Shown here piece after piece: positions 8,381 to 16,850 of a stretch of 64,000 bases of DNA. Numbering within the stretch: the first letter of the stretch is position 1; every line of letters begins with the position of its first letter. Origin of the DNA: Brevibacterium sp. 239c. GTDB lineage: Bacteria; Actinomycetota; Actinomycetes; Actinomycetales; Brevibacteriaceae. The DNA lies in the NCBI RefSeq assembly GCF_900169365.1, contig NZ_FXZH01000010.1, positions 1-64,000 of the forward strand. Reading direction: 5' to 3'. Both the position numbers and the translations under genes were made by a program. The notes under the pieces were generated by a model. That model had not been told where the DNA came from and did no database searches. It worked only from the letters and a program-made list of their open reading frames with translations.

Positions 8381-10126
8381 ATGGCTCCCGGGACGCGGCT
8401 CCGTCCCCGGCACCGGCGGCGCAGCGGCACCTTGGCCCGGCGGCTCTTCCTCATGCAGCTGGCGCTCATCGTCATCGTCTGCACCGCCCTGTCCATCACC
8501 AGCTACGTCACGACGTTGGCCTCGGCCCGGCAGGCAACCTCGGAGCGGGTGCTCTCCATCGCCGAGACCCTGGCCCATGACCCCTTCGTCATCTCATCGG
8601 TGGAAGGCTCGGACGCCTCGGCGAAGCTGCAGCCCTATGCGCTGACCGTCATCGACACCGCCGAGGTCGACTTCGTGACGATCATGGACCGCGACCGCAC
8701 CCGGTACACGCACCCGGATGCTCAGCAGCTGGGCAAGGACTATATCGGCAGCATCGACAAGGCCCTGGCCGGTGAGAGCCAGGTCGAGGAATACGAGGGG
8801 ACGCTGGGGGAGTCGGTGCGGGCCATCGTGCCGATCACCGACTCATCCGGCGAGGTCACAGCCATGGTCGCGGTCGGGGTGACGCTGAAGACCCTGTCGG
8901 TGGCACGGGCTGCCGCACTCCCGCAGATCATCATCGTCGGCCTCGCCGCAATCGCGTTGGGCGGGCTCGGGTCCTGGGTGCTCAGCCGCTACCTGCGCCG
9001 AGTCACCCTCGGCTACGGTCCCGAGCAGCTCAAGTCCCTGTTCGCGTTCTACGATTCCGCCTTGCATTCGCTGCGCGAAGGCCTCGTCCTCGTGAACGGT
9101 GATGGGCAGCTGGTGCTCTACAACGATGAGGCCGCTGAGCTGCTGGGTCTGCCCGAGCCCGATGACCGTGATCCCATTCCCCTCGCCGAGGTGGCCCTGC
9201 CCACGTCCGTGTCATCCCTGTTCTCATCCGGTCGGGATGCCGTCGATGAGATCCATCTGACCCGTGACCGTGTCCTCGTGGTCAACCAGAAGCAGGCGAG
9301 CCAACCGGACAACGGTGCCCTCAGCGGAGGTGGTTCTGGGAGTGGTGGTTCCCGGGGTGGTGCTGGTTCCGGCGGCACCGTGGCGACTCTGCGTGATCGC
9401 ACCGATATTCAGGAGCTCACCGGTGAGCTCGAGACGATGACGACGCTGACCGAGGCCCTGCGGGCTCAGACCCATGAGCATGCCAACCGACTGCACACGG
9501 TGGCGACGCTCATCGAGCTGGGACGCTCGCGGGAAGCCCTGGACTTCGCCGTCCGCGATCAGCAGGAGTCGCAACGACTGACCGATTCGTTCGTCGATTC
9601 CCTCGACGAACCCTTCATCACGGCTCTTATGATCGGCAAAGCCGCGCAGGCCAATGAACGCGGGATCGAGCTCACAGTCACGGCCACGGGTGAGCTGCCG
9701 GCGGGCAGCCTCGATGCCCGTGACCTCGTCACTGTGGCCGGCAACCTCCTCGACAACGCCTTCGATGCCGCGGCCGAATCCGAAGAGCGGCACGTATGGG
9801 CCGACTTCGTTGCCGCCGACGCAGAGCTCATCATCACGATCGCAGACTCCGGCCCGGGCATCGAAGAGCCTGAGATCGATGCGATCTTCCACCTCGGCGC
9901 CTCAGGCAAGGCAGCACCGCCGCATTCGGGTGGACGCGGATTCGGGCTGGTCCTCGTGCGCCAGGCCGTGACTAGACTCGGTGGGGAACTCGACGTCGAA
10001 TCGGATGGCGGCGCGATCTTCACGGTGACGTTGCCACTGACTGAGGACAACCTCGGCGAGGGTGGCGATTTCACAGCAGAAGACGACTCCGGACATGGAA
10101 GGGAGGGTGAGGATGACCGGCAATGA
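8381..10126 (+). CDS. Sensor histidine kinase, DcuS/CitA type
   Basis: The 581-residue sensor has a basic N-terminus and a first membrane helix (about 25-47). An extracytoplasmic PDC/Cache-like ligand domain of about 130 residues follows, then a second helix (about 183-205). Next come a PAS-like domain (LREGLVLVNGDGQLVLYN) and a glycine/serine-rich linker. The phosphoacceptor helix reads QTHEHANRLH (near 365), the SpoOB-like H-box of the citrate/C4-dicarboxylate kinases. N-, G1- and G2-boxes appear as NLLDNAFDAA, ADSGPGIE and GGRGFGLVLV. It probably senses extracellular di- or tricarboxylates and phosphorylates the regulator encoded next, whose start it overlaps by 14 bp. A GTG at 8378 is an alternative start. 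Confidence 0.9.
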   Translation: MAPGTRLRPRHRRRSGTLARRLFLMQLALIVIVCTALSITSYVTTLASARQATSERVLSIAETLAHDPFVISSVEGSDASAKLQPYALTVIDTAEVDFVTIMDRDRTRYTHPDAQQLGKDYIGSIDKALAGESQVEEYEGTLGESVRAIVPITDSSGEVTAMVAVGVTLKTLSVARAAALPQIIIVGLAAIALGGLGSWVLSRYLRRVTLGYGPEQLKSLFAFYDSALHSLREGLVLVNGDGQLVLYNDEAAELLGLPEPDDRDPIPLAEVALPTSVSSLFSSGRDAVDEIHLTRDRVLVVNQKQASQPDNGALSGGGSGSGGSRGGAGSGGTVATLRDRTDIQELTGELETMTTLTEALRAQTHEHANRLHTVATLIELGRSREALDFAVRDQQESQRLTDSFVDSLDEPFITALMIGKAAQANERGIELTVTATGELPAGSLDARDLVTVAGNLLDNAFDAAAESEERHVWADFVAADAELIITIADSGPGIEEPEIDAIFHLGASGKAAPPHSGGRGFGLVLVRQAVTRLGGELDVESDGGAIFTVTLPLTEDNLGEGGDFTAEDDSGHGREGEDDRQ

Positions 10127-10823
10127 TGCCGAGCTGCGGGTGCTCATCGTCGAAGACGATCCGATGACCGCCGAGGCTCACGGGGACTATGTCCGCAAGG
10201 TCCCCGGCTTCACCGTCGCGGCCATCTGCCTCAGCGGACACGAGGCGCTCGCCCGCTACGATGGCCTGGCGGCCGAGGGTGCCCCGGTCGACATCGTGCT
10301 GCTCGACATGAATCTCACGGACTCCCACGGTCTCGACGTGGCCAAGCGCATGAACACGCGCGGTCACGGGGCTGACATCATCGCGATCACCGCAGTGCGC
10401 CACCTGCAGATCATCAGGTCCGCAATCTCCACCGGGATCACGCAGTACCTCATCAAACCCTTCACCTTCGCCGCCTTCCGCGAGAAGCTGGAGAATCAGC
10501 GGGCGTTCCGGCTCAACCTCGGCGATGGAGGTTCGGGCTCGTTGGCGACTCAGGCGTCGGTCGACAATGCCCTGAGTGCGCTGCGTTCCGTTTCGCCGGA
10601 CCGACTGCCGAAGGGGCTCATCGAGGAAACCCTGGCTGCGATCTCTGGCGTCGTGCGGGATGCTGACTCTGCTGTGTCGGCCACCGAGGTCGCGACGGCA
10701 TTGGATCTCTCACGCGTGACGGTGCGCCGGTATCTGGAGCATCTGGTGAAGACCAAACAGGCTGTCAAGCAGCCGCGGCATGGGACTCCAGGGCGCCCGG
10801 AGTATGAGTACCGGTGGGTGTGA
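10113..10823 (+). CDS. Response regulator, DcuR/CitB type
   Basis: The 236-residue protein has a receiver domain with IVEDDP at the start, the phosphorylation site in VLLDMNLTD (Asp near 65), a conserved Thr in AITA and the lysine in YLIKPF. A linker leads to a C-terminal helix-turn-helix (ALDLSRVTVRRYLEHL) of the CitB/DcuR group. The start at 10113 follows GGGAGG and overlaps the kinase gene. It most likely activates the divergent dctA-like symporter. The final 190 bp of this gene and its downstream flank are repeated almost exactly 1.9 kb away, on the far side of the AbiE cassette. Confidence 0.92.
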   Translation: MTGNDAELRVLIVEDDPMTAEAHGDYVRKVPGFTVAAICLSGHEALARYDGLAAEGAPVDIVLLDMNLTDSHGLDVAKRMNTRGHGADIIAITAVRHLQIIRSAISTGITQYLIKPFTFAAFREKLENQRAFRLNLGDGGSGSLATQASVDNALSALRSVSPDRLPKGLIEETLAAISGVVRDADSAVSATEVATALDLSRVTVRRYLEHLVKTKQAVKQPRHGTPGRPEYEYRWV

Positions 10824-10839
10824 GGTTGAGGCCCCTCTG
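10650..10839 (+). repeat. 190-bp direct repeat, left copy (3' end of response regulator)
   Basis: This segment covers the last 58 codons of the response regulator plus 16 bp beyond its stop. It matches 12543-12732 at all but two positions (10811 and 10820). The two copies flank the AbiEi/AbiEii genes in the same orientation. Confidence 0.95.
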
Positions 10840-10883
10840 AGTGCGCCGAAGCAGTTGTTCACGACGCCTCGATCTGCCGAGAC

Positions 10884-10919
10884 TGTCAAAACCGTACCGA
10901 AACTGGTACGCTTTTGACA
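10884..10919. promoter_or_regulatory. Long inverted repeat upstream of abiEi (probable AbiEi operator)
   Basis: Arms TGTCAAAACCGTACC (10884-10898) and GGTACGCTTTTGACA (10905-10919) are complementary at 14 of 15 positions around a 6-bp spacer. The repeat ends 19 bp before the abiEi start codon. AbiEi antitoxins are known to repress their own operon by binding inverted repeats, so this is the natural operator candidate. Confidence 0.75.
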
Positions 10920-10938
10920 TAAGGGGGGAGGCGGAGTC

Positions 10939-11478
10939 ATGGGCTACCGACACGATCTGTGGGAGATCGCAGCAGAACAGCACGGTGTCGTCACGATCAC
11001 CGAGGCTGAGGACGCGGGGGTGCCCGCCGTCGAGGTGCGCAAACTTGCCCACCGCGGCGCACTGCAGGCGTATGGCAATGGCGTGTACATCCACCGTAGT
11101 GTGCCCACCACAGACCTGACCGAGCCGGCGGCGGCGACGGCGCTGGCCGGTGACGGGGCATTCCTTGAGCGGGAGACTGTGCTCGATCTGCTTGGCCTGG
11201 GACAGTTCAATCCGCACCGCATCCGGGTGGCGACCCGTCGCCGAGTGCGCAGGACCCTTCCCGAGTGGGTTGACCTCGAGACGCGGATGGATGTCCCCGA
11301 CGAGGACCTGACACATTACGAAGGCATCCCCACGACCACTGTTCGTCGCGCTCTCGTCGACGTGCATGACAGGATGCCATCGGAGCGGTGGAAAACGCTG
11401 GTCGAACAGGCACGTCAGCGCGAGTTGATCGACAACCACGACGTCGCGAATCTGACAGGTCAACGGGGCGCTGCATGA
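10939..11478 (+). CDS. abiEi: AbiEi-type antitoxin / transcriptional repressor
   Basis: The 179-residue protein opens with a winged-helix-like domain (DLWEIAAEQHGVVTITEAEDAG...VRKLAHRGALQAYGNGVYIH), the hallmark of AbiEi antitoxins, followed by an alpha/beta C-terminal domain. In characterised type IV systems it represses the operon and counteracts the AbiEii nucleotidyltransferase without binding it. The ATG at 10939 is preceded by a purine-rich GGGGGGAGG. Its stop overlaps the start of the toxin gene by 4 bp, indicating coupled translation. The long palindrome just upstream suggests autoregulation. Confidence 0.85.
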   Translation: MGYRHDLWEIAAEQHGVVTITEAEDAGVPAVEVRKLAHRGALQAYGNGVYIHRSVPTTDLTEPAAATALAGDGAFLERETVLDLLGLGQFNPHRIRVATRRRVRRTLPEWVDLETRMDVPDEDLTHYEGIPTTTVRRALVDVHDRMPSERWKTLVEQARQRELIDNHDVANLTGQRGAA

Positions 11479-12392
11479 ACACCGCGGCACCGCCTCTGAA
11501 CTTGGCGCAGTTGAACACCCGGGTGGAAGAGGCTGCTCGAGGCCTTAGGGTGCCTGCGATTCGCGTGCGTAGAATGCTCTGCACGCTCATCGTGTCCCAA
11601 ATGCTGCCTGACGCCGTCGCCATCAAGGGTGGCATGGGCGTAAAGCTGCGCATGGGGGAGAGTGGGACACGAGCCACAGCCGATCTTGACGTCTCCACGC
11701 TACGGCGGGGTGAAGAGCTTGAAGAGACACTCCGGGCAAGTCTGAACTCGGGCTGGGGCACGGTGCCCGCGACCAAGGGTGCACGCAAAAAAGATCCTGA
11801 CGCGCCGGATCGCGTGGCGTTTACTGCGGACTTGAAGCCTCGGTTGCTGCACGACCCCGGGCTTGCTCAGCCCCAGTACGTGATGCACCCCTACCGGGTC
11901 ACATTGTCATTTCTTGGTAGGGAATGGGGCGGTCTCGATCTGGAGGTGTCTGATCCTGAGATCGAGCCGCATGCTCATACTCGTCGCCAGATCGACGGCG
12001 AGCTCATTGAGCTGAGTAGTCGATTTGGCTTCGGAGCGCTACAGCCAGTCGAGCTGATCGACCTGGAGTACCAGATTGCGCAGAAGATCCACGCGTTGAC
12101 GGATCCCGACTACTCCCGCGCCCATGACCTGGTGGATCTGCAGCTGCTTTGGGCCGCTGAGCCTGAGCTGGACTCCGTGCGAGAATTCTGTGTGCGCACA
12201 TTTAACTTCCGTCGCGCGCAGGAGTGGCCCCCGCTGCCGTTGCGACCTATGGACGATTGGGAGCCCGCATATAAACTCTCCCGCGAAGAGACTGAGATCG
12301 ATGGAGACACACTGGTGCTGGCAGATATCGATTCGGCGCGAGAGTGGCTTAAGCAGATGATCACGTCCATCGATGCAGCCGCAGTAACGTGA
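11475..12392 (+). CDS. abiEii: AbiEii-type nucleotidyltransferase toxin
   Basis: The 305-residue protein has the AbiEii nucleotidyltransferase core: AIKGGMGVKLRMG followed by RATADLDVS, supplying the G-G and D-x-D metal-binding motif. Further on are ELIDLEYQIAQKIHALTD and SRAHDLVDLQLL (KxxD/D motifs typical of this family). Such toxins transfer nucleotides to RNA targets, for example tRNA acceptor ends in MenT relatives, and cause growth arrest or phage abortive infection. The start at 11475 overlaps the antitoxin stop. The C-terminal third and downstream flank are echoed in decayed form at about 24040-24480. Confidence 0.86.
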   Translation: MNTAAPPLNLAQLNTRVEEAARGLRVPAIRVRRMLCTLIVSQMLPDAVAIKGGMGVKLRMGESGTRATADLDVSTLRRGEELEETLRASLNSGWGTVPATKGARKKDPDAPDRVAFTADLKPRLLHDPGLAQPQYVMHPYRVTLSFLGREWGGLDLEVSDPEIEPHAHTRRQIDGELIELSSRFGFGALQPVELIDLEYQIAQKIHALTDPDYSRAHDLVDLQLLWAAEPELDSVREFCVRTFNFRRAQEWPPLPLRPMDDWEPAYKLSREETEIDGDTLVLADIDSAREWLKQMITSIDAAAVT

Positions 12393-12464
12393 AGGCCCGA
12401 TTATGGGCGGTGATTGCCTGCTCGCCTTCCGGCCTTGCTGCCTCGGCATCTGCCGTCACGTGTA

Positions 12465-12716
12465 CTCAGCGCATTGCGCTCGGTGTCCTCGGAACGGCTG
12501 CCGAAGGGCCTGATCGAGGAGACGCTGGCCGTGATCTCTGGTGTCGTGCGGGATGCTGACTCTGCTGTGTCGGCCACCGAGGTCGCGACGGCATTGGATC
12601 TCTCACGCGTGACGGTGCGCCGGTATCTGGAGCATCTGGTGAAGACCAAACAGGCTGTCAAGCAGCCGCGGCATGGGACTCCAGGGCGCCCGGAGTATGA
12701 GTATCGGTGGGTTTGA
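12465..12716 (+). pseudogene. Duplicated C-terminal fragment of the response regulator
   Basis: This frame encodes a second copy of the last roughly 83 residues of the DcuR-like regulator, including the complete helix-turn-helix (DLSRVTVRRYLEHL), without any receiver domain. Codons up to about 12542 differ from the parent at many, mostly synonymous, positions (SVSSERLPKG against SVSPDRLPKG). From 12543 onward the DNA is nearly identical. The sudden change indicates a mosaic produced by recombination. It has no evident ribosome-binding site and is probably not expressed as a functional regulator. Confidence 0.88.
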
Positions 12717-12732
12717 GGTTGAGGCCCCTCTG
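12543..12732 (+). repeat. 190-bp direct repeat, right copy
   Basis: Matches 10650-10839 with two mismatches and lies immediately after the AbiE cassette. It extends 16 bp past the regulator stop codon. A further 78 bp upstream (from 12465) is homologous but clearly diverged. Confidence 0.95.
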
Positions 12733-12771
12733 CTCGTGACCGGCTGAAGCTTCCTTCGGCTATCACAAGGA

Positions 12772-13719
12772 CTACCGTCCAGATCGGTGGACCGAGCTAT
12801 CGCCGATCAAGCTGGTGCAGTCAGTGATGATGTCGGAAAGCTTGCGTGTGTTCGCCGCGAGCTCGGAGCCCTTCGGGCTGTGCGGGGTGGCCAGCAGAAG
12901 GGACCGGGAGAAGGCCGGATCGTCGATGGGCAACAGCGCCACTCCCGGGCGGGGGCCCATCGAAGCCAGCAGCGGGACGAGACCGACAACCATCTCCGCG
13001 GCGATCATGCCCAGCATCACCGAGTAGTCGTCGGTGCGGAACTTGACCTCGAGCTGATGACCGGCCGCCTTGAATGCATCGACGACGACCGTGTCGATGG
13101 GATCGTCCCGGGTCGCGCCGAGCAGCCAGTTCTCGTCCTGCAGCCCGACCAGGGTCTCCATGTCGATCGACTCCCGGCGCGCCAGAGGGTGGGAGGTCGG
13201 CAGCGCCAGCTGCATCGGTTCACGGAACACCTCTGTCGTGGTCACTGTCGGCGTGAAGGGCAGATCGTAGCCGGGCACCGAATAGAGCAGCACAGCGTCG
13301 TACTCGTGCTGGTTGACATGCGCGACGAGCTGGTAGATCTCCTCGAGCGTGCTGTCGATGTGCAGACCGGCGAGCTTCGACTTCTTGACGATCGAAGGAA
13401 GCAGCGCCGAGGCGGCTGTGGGGAAGGTGCCGAACTTCATCCGCGTCAGACCGCTCTGCGCATGCGCCTGCACATCGTGCAGGGCGCGCTGGGAGAGTGT
13501 AAGGATCCGCTGCGCCCGATCGAGCATGATCTCACCGGCCGCTGTCAGTGACGAACCACGCGTCGAACGCTTGACGAGGGGGGTGCCGCAGAGGCGATCG
13601 AGATTGCGCAGATGGTAGTCGACCGAAGGCTGGCTCCAGGCCAGCTGTTTGGCAGCTCGCGCCACCGAACCCGTCTGGGCCACTGCGGTCAGGGCCTGCA
13701 TCTGACGAAGATCGAGCAT
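12772..13719 (-). CDS. LysR-family transcriptional regulator
   Basis: The 315-residue protein begins with a LysR winged helix (LRQMQALTAVAQTGSVARAAKQLAWSQPSVDYHLRNLD). A periplasmic-binding-protein-like effector domain from about residue 90 follows. The stretch WSQPSVDYHL deviates slightly from the usual SQPAVSxxI. It is transcribed away from the PLP-decarboxylase operon, with a good palindrome in between, so it most likely controls that operon. Its inducer is presumably an amino acid or derived amine, by context only. Confidence 0.9.
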   Translation of the reverse strand: MLDLRQMQALTAVAQTGSVARAAKQLAWSQPSVDYHLRNLDRLCGTPLVKRSTRGSSLTAAGEIMLDRAQRILTLSQRALHDVQAHAQSGLTRMKFGTFPTAASALLPSIVKKSKLAGLHIDSTLEEIYQLVAHVNQHEYDAVLLYSVPGYDLPFTPTVTTTEVFREPMQLALPTSHPLARRESIDMETLVGLQDENWLLGATRDDPIDTVVVDAFKAAGHQLEVKFRTDDYSVMLGMIAAEMVVGLVPLLASMGPRPGVALLPIDDPAFSRSLLLATPHSPKGSELAANTRKLSDIITDCTSLIGDSSVHRSGR

Positions 13720-13745
13720 GCCCCGATCCTACGCGGTTCGAGCCC

Positions 13746-13772
13746 TTCGTTCCATACAGCCTATGGAGCGAA
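13746..13772. promoter_or_regulatory. Probable LysR-binding palindrome
   Basis: TTCGTTCCATA (13746-13756) and TATGGAGCGAA (13762-13772) are inverted copies matching at 10 of 11 positions with a 5-bp spacer. The site lies in the 86-bp gap between the lysR start and the divergent decarboxylase gene, where an autoregulatory LysR site is expected. Confidence 0.65.
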
Positions 13773-13805
13773 CCAGGGATCTGGGGGATTCCTCCCACGG
13801 ATCTG

Positions 13806-15368
13806 ATGCGCAACGATAGCCCTATGTTGGAATCGCTCACGGACACTTCAGCCCCGCAGAATCGCCTCAGACGTTATCGCCTCGACCAGGACCGGTCCCC
13901 CTATTCCGACGCTCTGAGAGCTCTGGCCTCCCGCGATTCGATCAAACTCATGGTCCCGGGCCACGGCGGCACTGACGCCGGCATCAGCGACTTCCTGACC
14001 GACTTCATCGGAGAGAGGGCCGTCAGCCTCGACGTGCCCATGCTGCTTGAGGGCATCGACCTCGAGGACGACTCTCCGTTCGCCGACTCACTGGCCCTGG
14101 CCGCCGACGCCTGGGGAGCCCGCCGCACCTGGTTCCTCACCAACGGCGCCTCCCAGGCCAACCGCACCGTCGCGCTCGCCGTCGCCGGTCTCGGCGAGAA
14201 CGTCATCGCCCAGCGCAGCGCCCACTCGAGCTTCAGCGACGGTGTGGTGCTCGCCGGCCTCCATCCCAGCTACGTCCTGCCCTCGGTCGACGCTGTAAAC
14301 GGGATCGCTCACGGCGTGTCCGTCGCTGCCCTCGACGCGGCCCTCAGCCTGGCTGAGGACGAGGGCCGCCCCGCCTCGGCGGTCTACATCGTCTCGCCGA
14401 GCTACTTCGGCTCCGTTGCCGATGTCCGCGGTCTGTCCGAGGTCGCCCACGCTCACGAGGCGCCGCTCATCGTCGACGGCGCCTGGGGCCCGCACTTCGG
14501 ATTCCACCCGAGCCTGCCCGAATCCCCGGCCCGCCTCGGCGCCGACCTCGTCGTCTCGAGCACCCACAAGCTCGCCGGGTCGCTCACCCAGTCGGCGATG
14601 CTCCACCTCGGCGAGGGCCCGTTCGCCGAGGCGCTCGAGCCCCTCATCGACCGGGCGATGACGATGACGGCCTCGACCTCCTCCTCGGCACTGCTCATGG
14701 GCTCGCTCGACATCGCCCGACGCGCCCTGGCCACCGGTGAGGACAGGATCGGCCGCTCGATCGACACGGCGCTGCGCTTCCGTGAGCTGCTGGAGACCGA
14801 TGAGCGCTTCGCCGATGTCAGCGAGGGCTTCGATGCCTTCCCCGATATCGCCGATACCGACCTCCTGCGGGTGCCCATCGACCTCTCGGCCACCGGAATC
14901 AGCGCCCACTGGGTCCGCGACCGGCTCATCACCGAACACGACCTGTACTTCGAGATGTCGACCGATACGACACTCGTGGCCGTCATCGGCGCCGGCAAGA
15001 CTCCGGATGTCGACCGCGTCTTCGCCACCCTCATCGCGGTCATCGACTCGCCCGAGGGCCGGGCCGAGGCGGCGAGCGGAGGCGCGCGGACGGACTTTCC
15101 GGAGCTGCCCGCCCCCGGACGGATGCGTGTGCGCCCGCGTGAGGGATACTTCGCGGCCACCGAGATCGTGCCTGCCGCCGAGGTCGTGGGCCGGATCTCC
15201 GCGGACTCCCTGGCCGCCTACCCTCCGGGTGTTCCGAACGTCATGCCCGGTGAGGAGATCACCGACGAGGCCCGCGACTTCCTCGCCGCGATCGCAGCCT
15301 CACCCTCGGGCTTCGTCCGCGGAGCCGTGACTCCAAGCGTCGACAGCTTCCGAGTCCTCAGGGACTGA
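13806..15368 (+). CDS. Orn/Lys/Arg decarboxylase-type PLP enzyme (small form)
   Basis: The 520-residue protein belongs to fold-type I PLP enzymes of the Orn/Lys/Arg decarboxylase major-domain family. LMVPGHGGTDAG lies near residue 46-57, FLTNGASQANR around 114-124, SPSYFGSVADV near 199-209 and the PLP lysine in SSTHKLAGSLTQSAM (near 259). It lacks the N-terminal wing domain of the large inducible decarboxylases, like the smaller Gram-positive forms. It would decarboxylate a basic or related amino acid in the cytoplasm. It heads an operon with an APC permease 45 bp downstream, a typical substrate/product exchanger pairing. The start is uncertain: ATG 13806 lacks a clear ribosome-binding site and ATG 13824 is an alternative. 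Confidence 0.82.
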   Translation: MRNDSPMLESLTDTSAPQNRLRRYRLDQDRSPYSDALRALASRDSIKLMVPGHGGTDAGISDFLTDFIGERAVSLDVPMLLEGIDLEDDSPFADSLALAADAWGARRTWFLTNGASQANRTVALAVAGLGENVIAQRSAHSSFSDGVVLAGLHPSYVLPSVDAVNGIAHGVSVAALDAALSLAEDEGRPASAVYIVSPSYFGSVADVRGLSEVAHAHEAPLIVDGAWGPHFGFHPSLPESPARLGADLVVSSTHKLAGSLTQSAMLHLGEGPFAEALEPLIDRAMTMTASTSSSALLMGSLDIARRALATGEDRIGRSIDTALRFRELLETDERFADVSEGFDAFPDIADTDLLRVPIDLSATGISAHWVRDRLITEHDLYFEMSTDTTLVAVIGAGKTPDVDRVFATLIAVIDSPEGRAEAASGGARTDFPELPAPGRMRVRPREGYFAATEIVPAAEVVGRISADSLAAYPPGVPNVMPGEEITDEARDFLAAIAASPSGFVRGAVTPSVDSFRVLRD

Positions 15369-15413
15369 ATACCGACCGGTCCACCCCCTAAGACAACGAC
15401 GTCTGGAGAACCC

Positions 15414-16850
15414 GTGCCCACACCCACACTGCGCCAACAGCTCTTTCGAGTGAAGCCCGTGCCCGTCTACAGTGAAACGCCGGACAGCGGCCTGAAGAGG
15501 AGTATCGGCCTGTTCCCGCTGACGATGATCGGAGTCGGTGGCACCATCGGCACGGGCATCTTCTTCATCCTCTCCGAAGCCGTTCCGATCGCCGGGCCGG
15601 CTGTGATCGTCTCCTTCATCATCGCCGGCGTCGTCGCCGGACTCTCTGCCCTGTGCTATGCCGAGCTCGCCGGCAGCGTGCCGGTCTCCGGATCCTCGTA
15701 CTCCTACGCCTACAGCACTCTGGGTGAGCTGCCGGCCATGGGCGTCGCGGCCTGCCTCCTGCTCGAATACGGAGTGTCGACGGCGGCCGTGGCCGTGGGC
15801 TGGTCGCAGTACGTCAACCAATTGCTGCTCAACCTCTTCGGCACCCAGCTGCCGGAGGCGCTGTCCTATGCCCCCGAGGAGGGCGGCATCGTCAATCTGC
15901 CGGCCGTCATCCTCATCATGCTCTGCGCCCTGCTGCTCATTCGCGGCGCGGCCCAATCTGCGATCACCAACACCGTCATGGTCGTCATCAAGATCGCCGT
16001 GCTCGGCTTCTTCGTAGCCGTCGGCTTCACCGGCTGGAACGCCGATCACTTCGCAGACTTCGCGCCGTTCGGCTTCGCTGGTGTGATGACCGGTGCCGGC
16101 ATCATCTTCTTCTCCTTCGTCGGCCTCGACGCCGTGGCCACCGCCGGGGACGAGGCGAAGAACCCGCGTCGCAACCTGCCCATCGCCCTCATCTCTGCTC
16201 TCGTCATCGTCGCCTCGGTCTACGTCCTAGTCGCTCTCGCCGGACTCGGTGCGCAGAAGGCCGAAGATTTCGACGGGCAGTCCGCTGGCCTGTCAGCGAT
16301 CCTTGAGGAGATCGTCGGTGCCCAATGGCCCGGTACCGTGGTCGCCATCGGTGCGGTCATCTCGATCTTCAGCGTCACGCTCGTCGTCCTCTACGGACAG
16401 ACCCGCATCCTCTTTGCCATGTCCAAGGACGGTATGGCCCCGAAAGTCTTCCAGCAGGTCAATCCGCGCACGATGACTCCGGTGCGCAACACCCTGATCG
16501 TTTCCGCCGTTGTGGCGGTCCTCGCCGGCGTCCTGCCAATCAACTTCCTCGCCGAGATGACCTCGATCGGCACTCTTGCCGCCTTCCTCGTGGTGTCCAT
16601 CGCCGTGATCGTCCTCCGCCGCCGGGAACCGAACCTCGAGCGCAGTTTCAGGGTCCCGTTCTATCCGGTCATTCCCGTCCTGTCGATCATCGGCTGTCTG
16701 TGGATCATCAAAGATCTGCGCCCGGTGACGATCTTCGTCTTCATCATCTGGACCGCTCTCGTGCTCGTCTGGTATTTCTTCACCGGACGGAAGAATTCGG
16801 TCCTTGCCCGGGAGCTCGCCGCCGCCGAGGTGGGGGAGGCGATCCGATGA
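15414..16850 (+). CDS. APC-family amino acid permease
   Basis: The 478-residue carrier has about 12-14 membrane helices and the APC signature GVGGTIGTGIFFILSEAV in helix 1, where main-chain atoms bind the amino-acid backbone. It also has FFSFVGLDAVATAGDEAKNPRRNLP, the CAT-like consensus found in cationic amino acid transporters. The latter supports a basic amino acid substrate and matches the adjacent decarboxylase. The GTG start follows CTGGAG. The last codons overlap the universal stress protein gene by 4 bp, so the two are translationally coupled. Confidence 0.88.
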   Translation: MPTPTLRQQLFRVKPVPVYSETPDSGLKRSIGLFPLTMIGVGGTIGTGIFFILSEAVPIAGPAVIVSFIIAGVVAGLSALCYAELAGSVPVSGSSYSYAYSTLGELPAMGVAACLLLEYGVSTAAVAVGWSQYVNQLLLNLFGTQLPEALSYAPEEGGIVNLPAVILIMLCALLLIRGAAQSAITNTVMVVIKIAVLGFFVAVGFTGWNADHFADFAPFGFAGVMTGAGIIFFSFVGLDAVATAGDEAKNPRRNLPIALISALVIVASVYVLVALAGLGAQKAEDFDGQSAGLSAILEEIVGAQWPGTVVAIGAVISIFSVTLVVLYGQTRILFAMSKDGMAPKVFQQVNPRTMTPVRNTLIVSAVVAVLAGVLPINFLAEMTSIGTLAAFLVVSIAVIVLRRREPNLERSFRVPFYPVIPVLSIIGCLWIIKDLRPVTIFVFIIWTALVLVWYFFTGRKNSVLARELAAAEVGEAIR

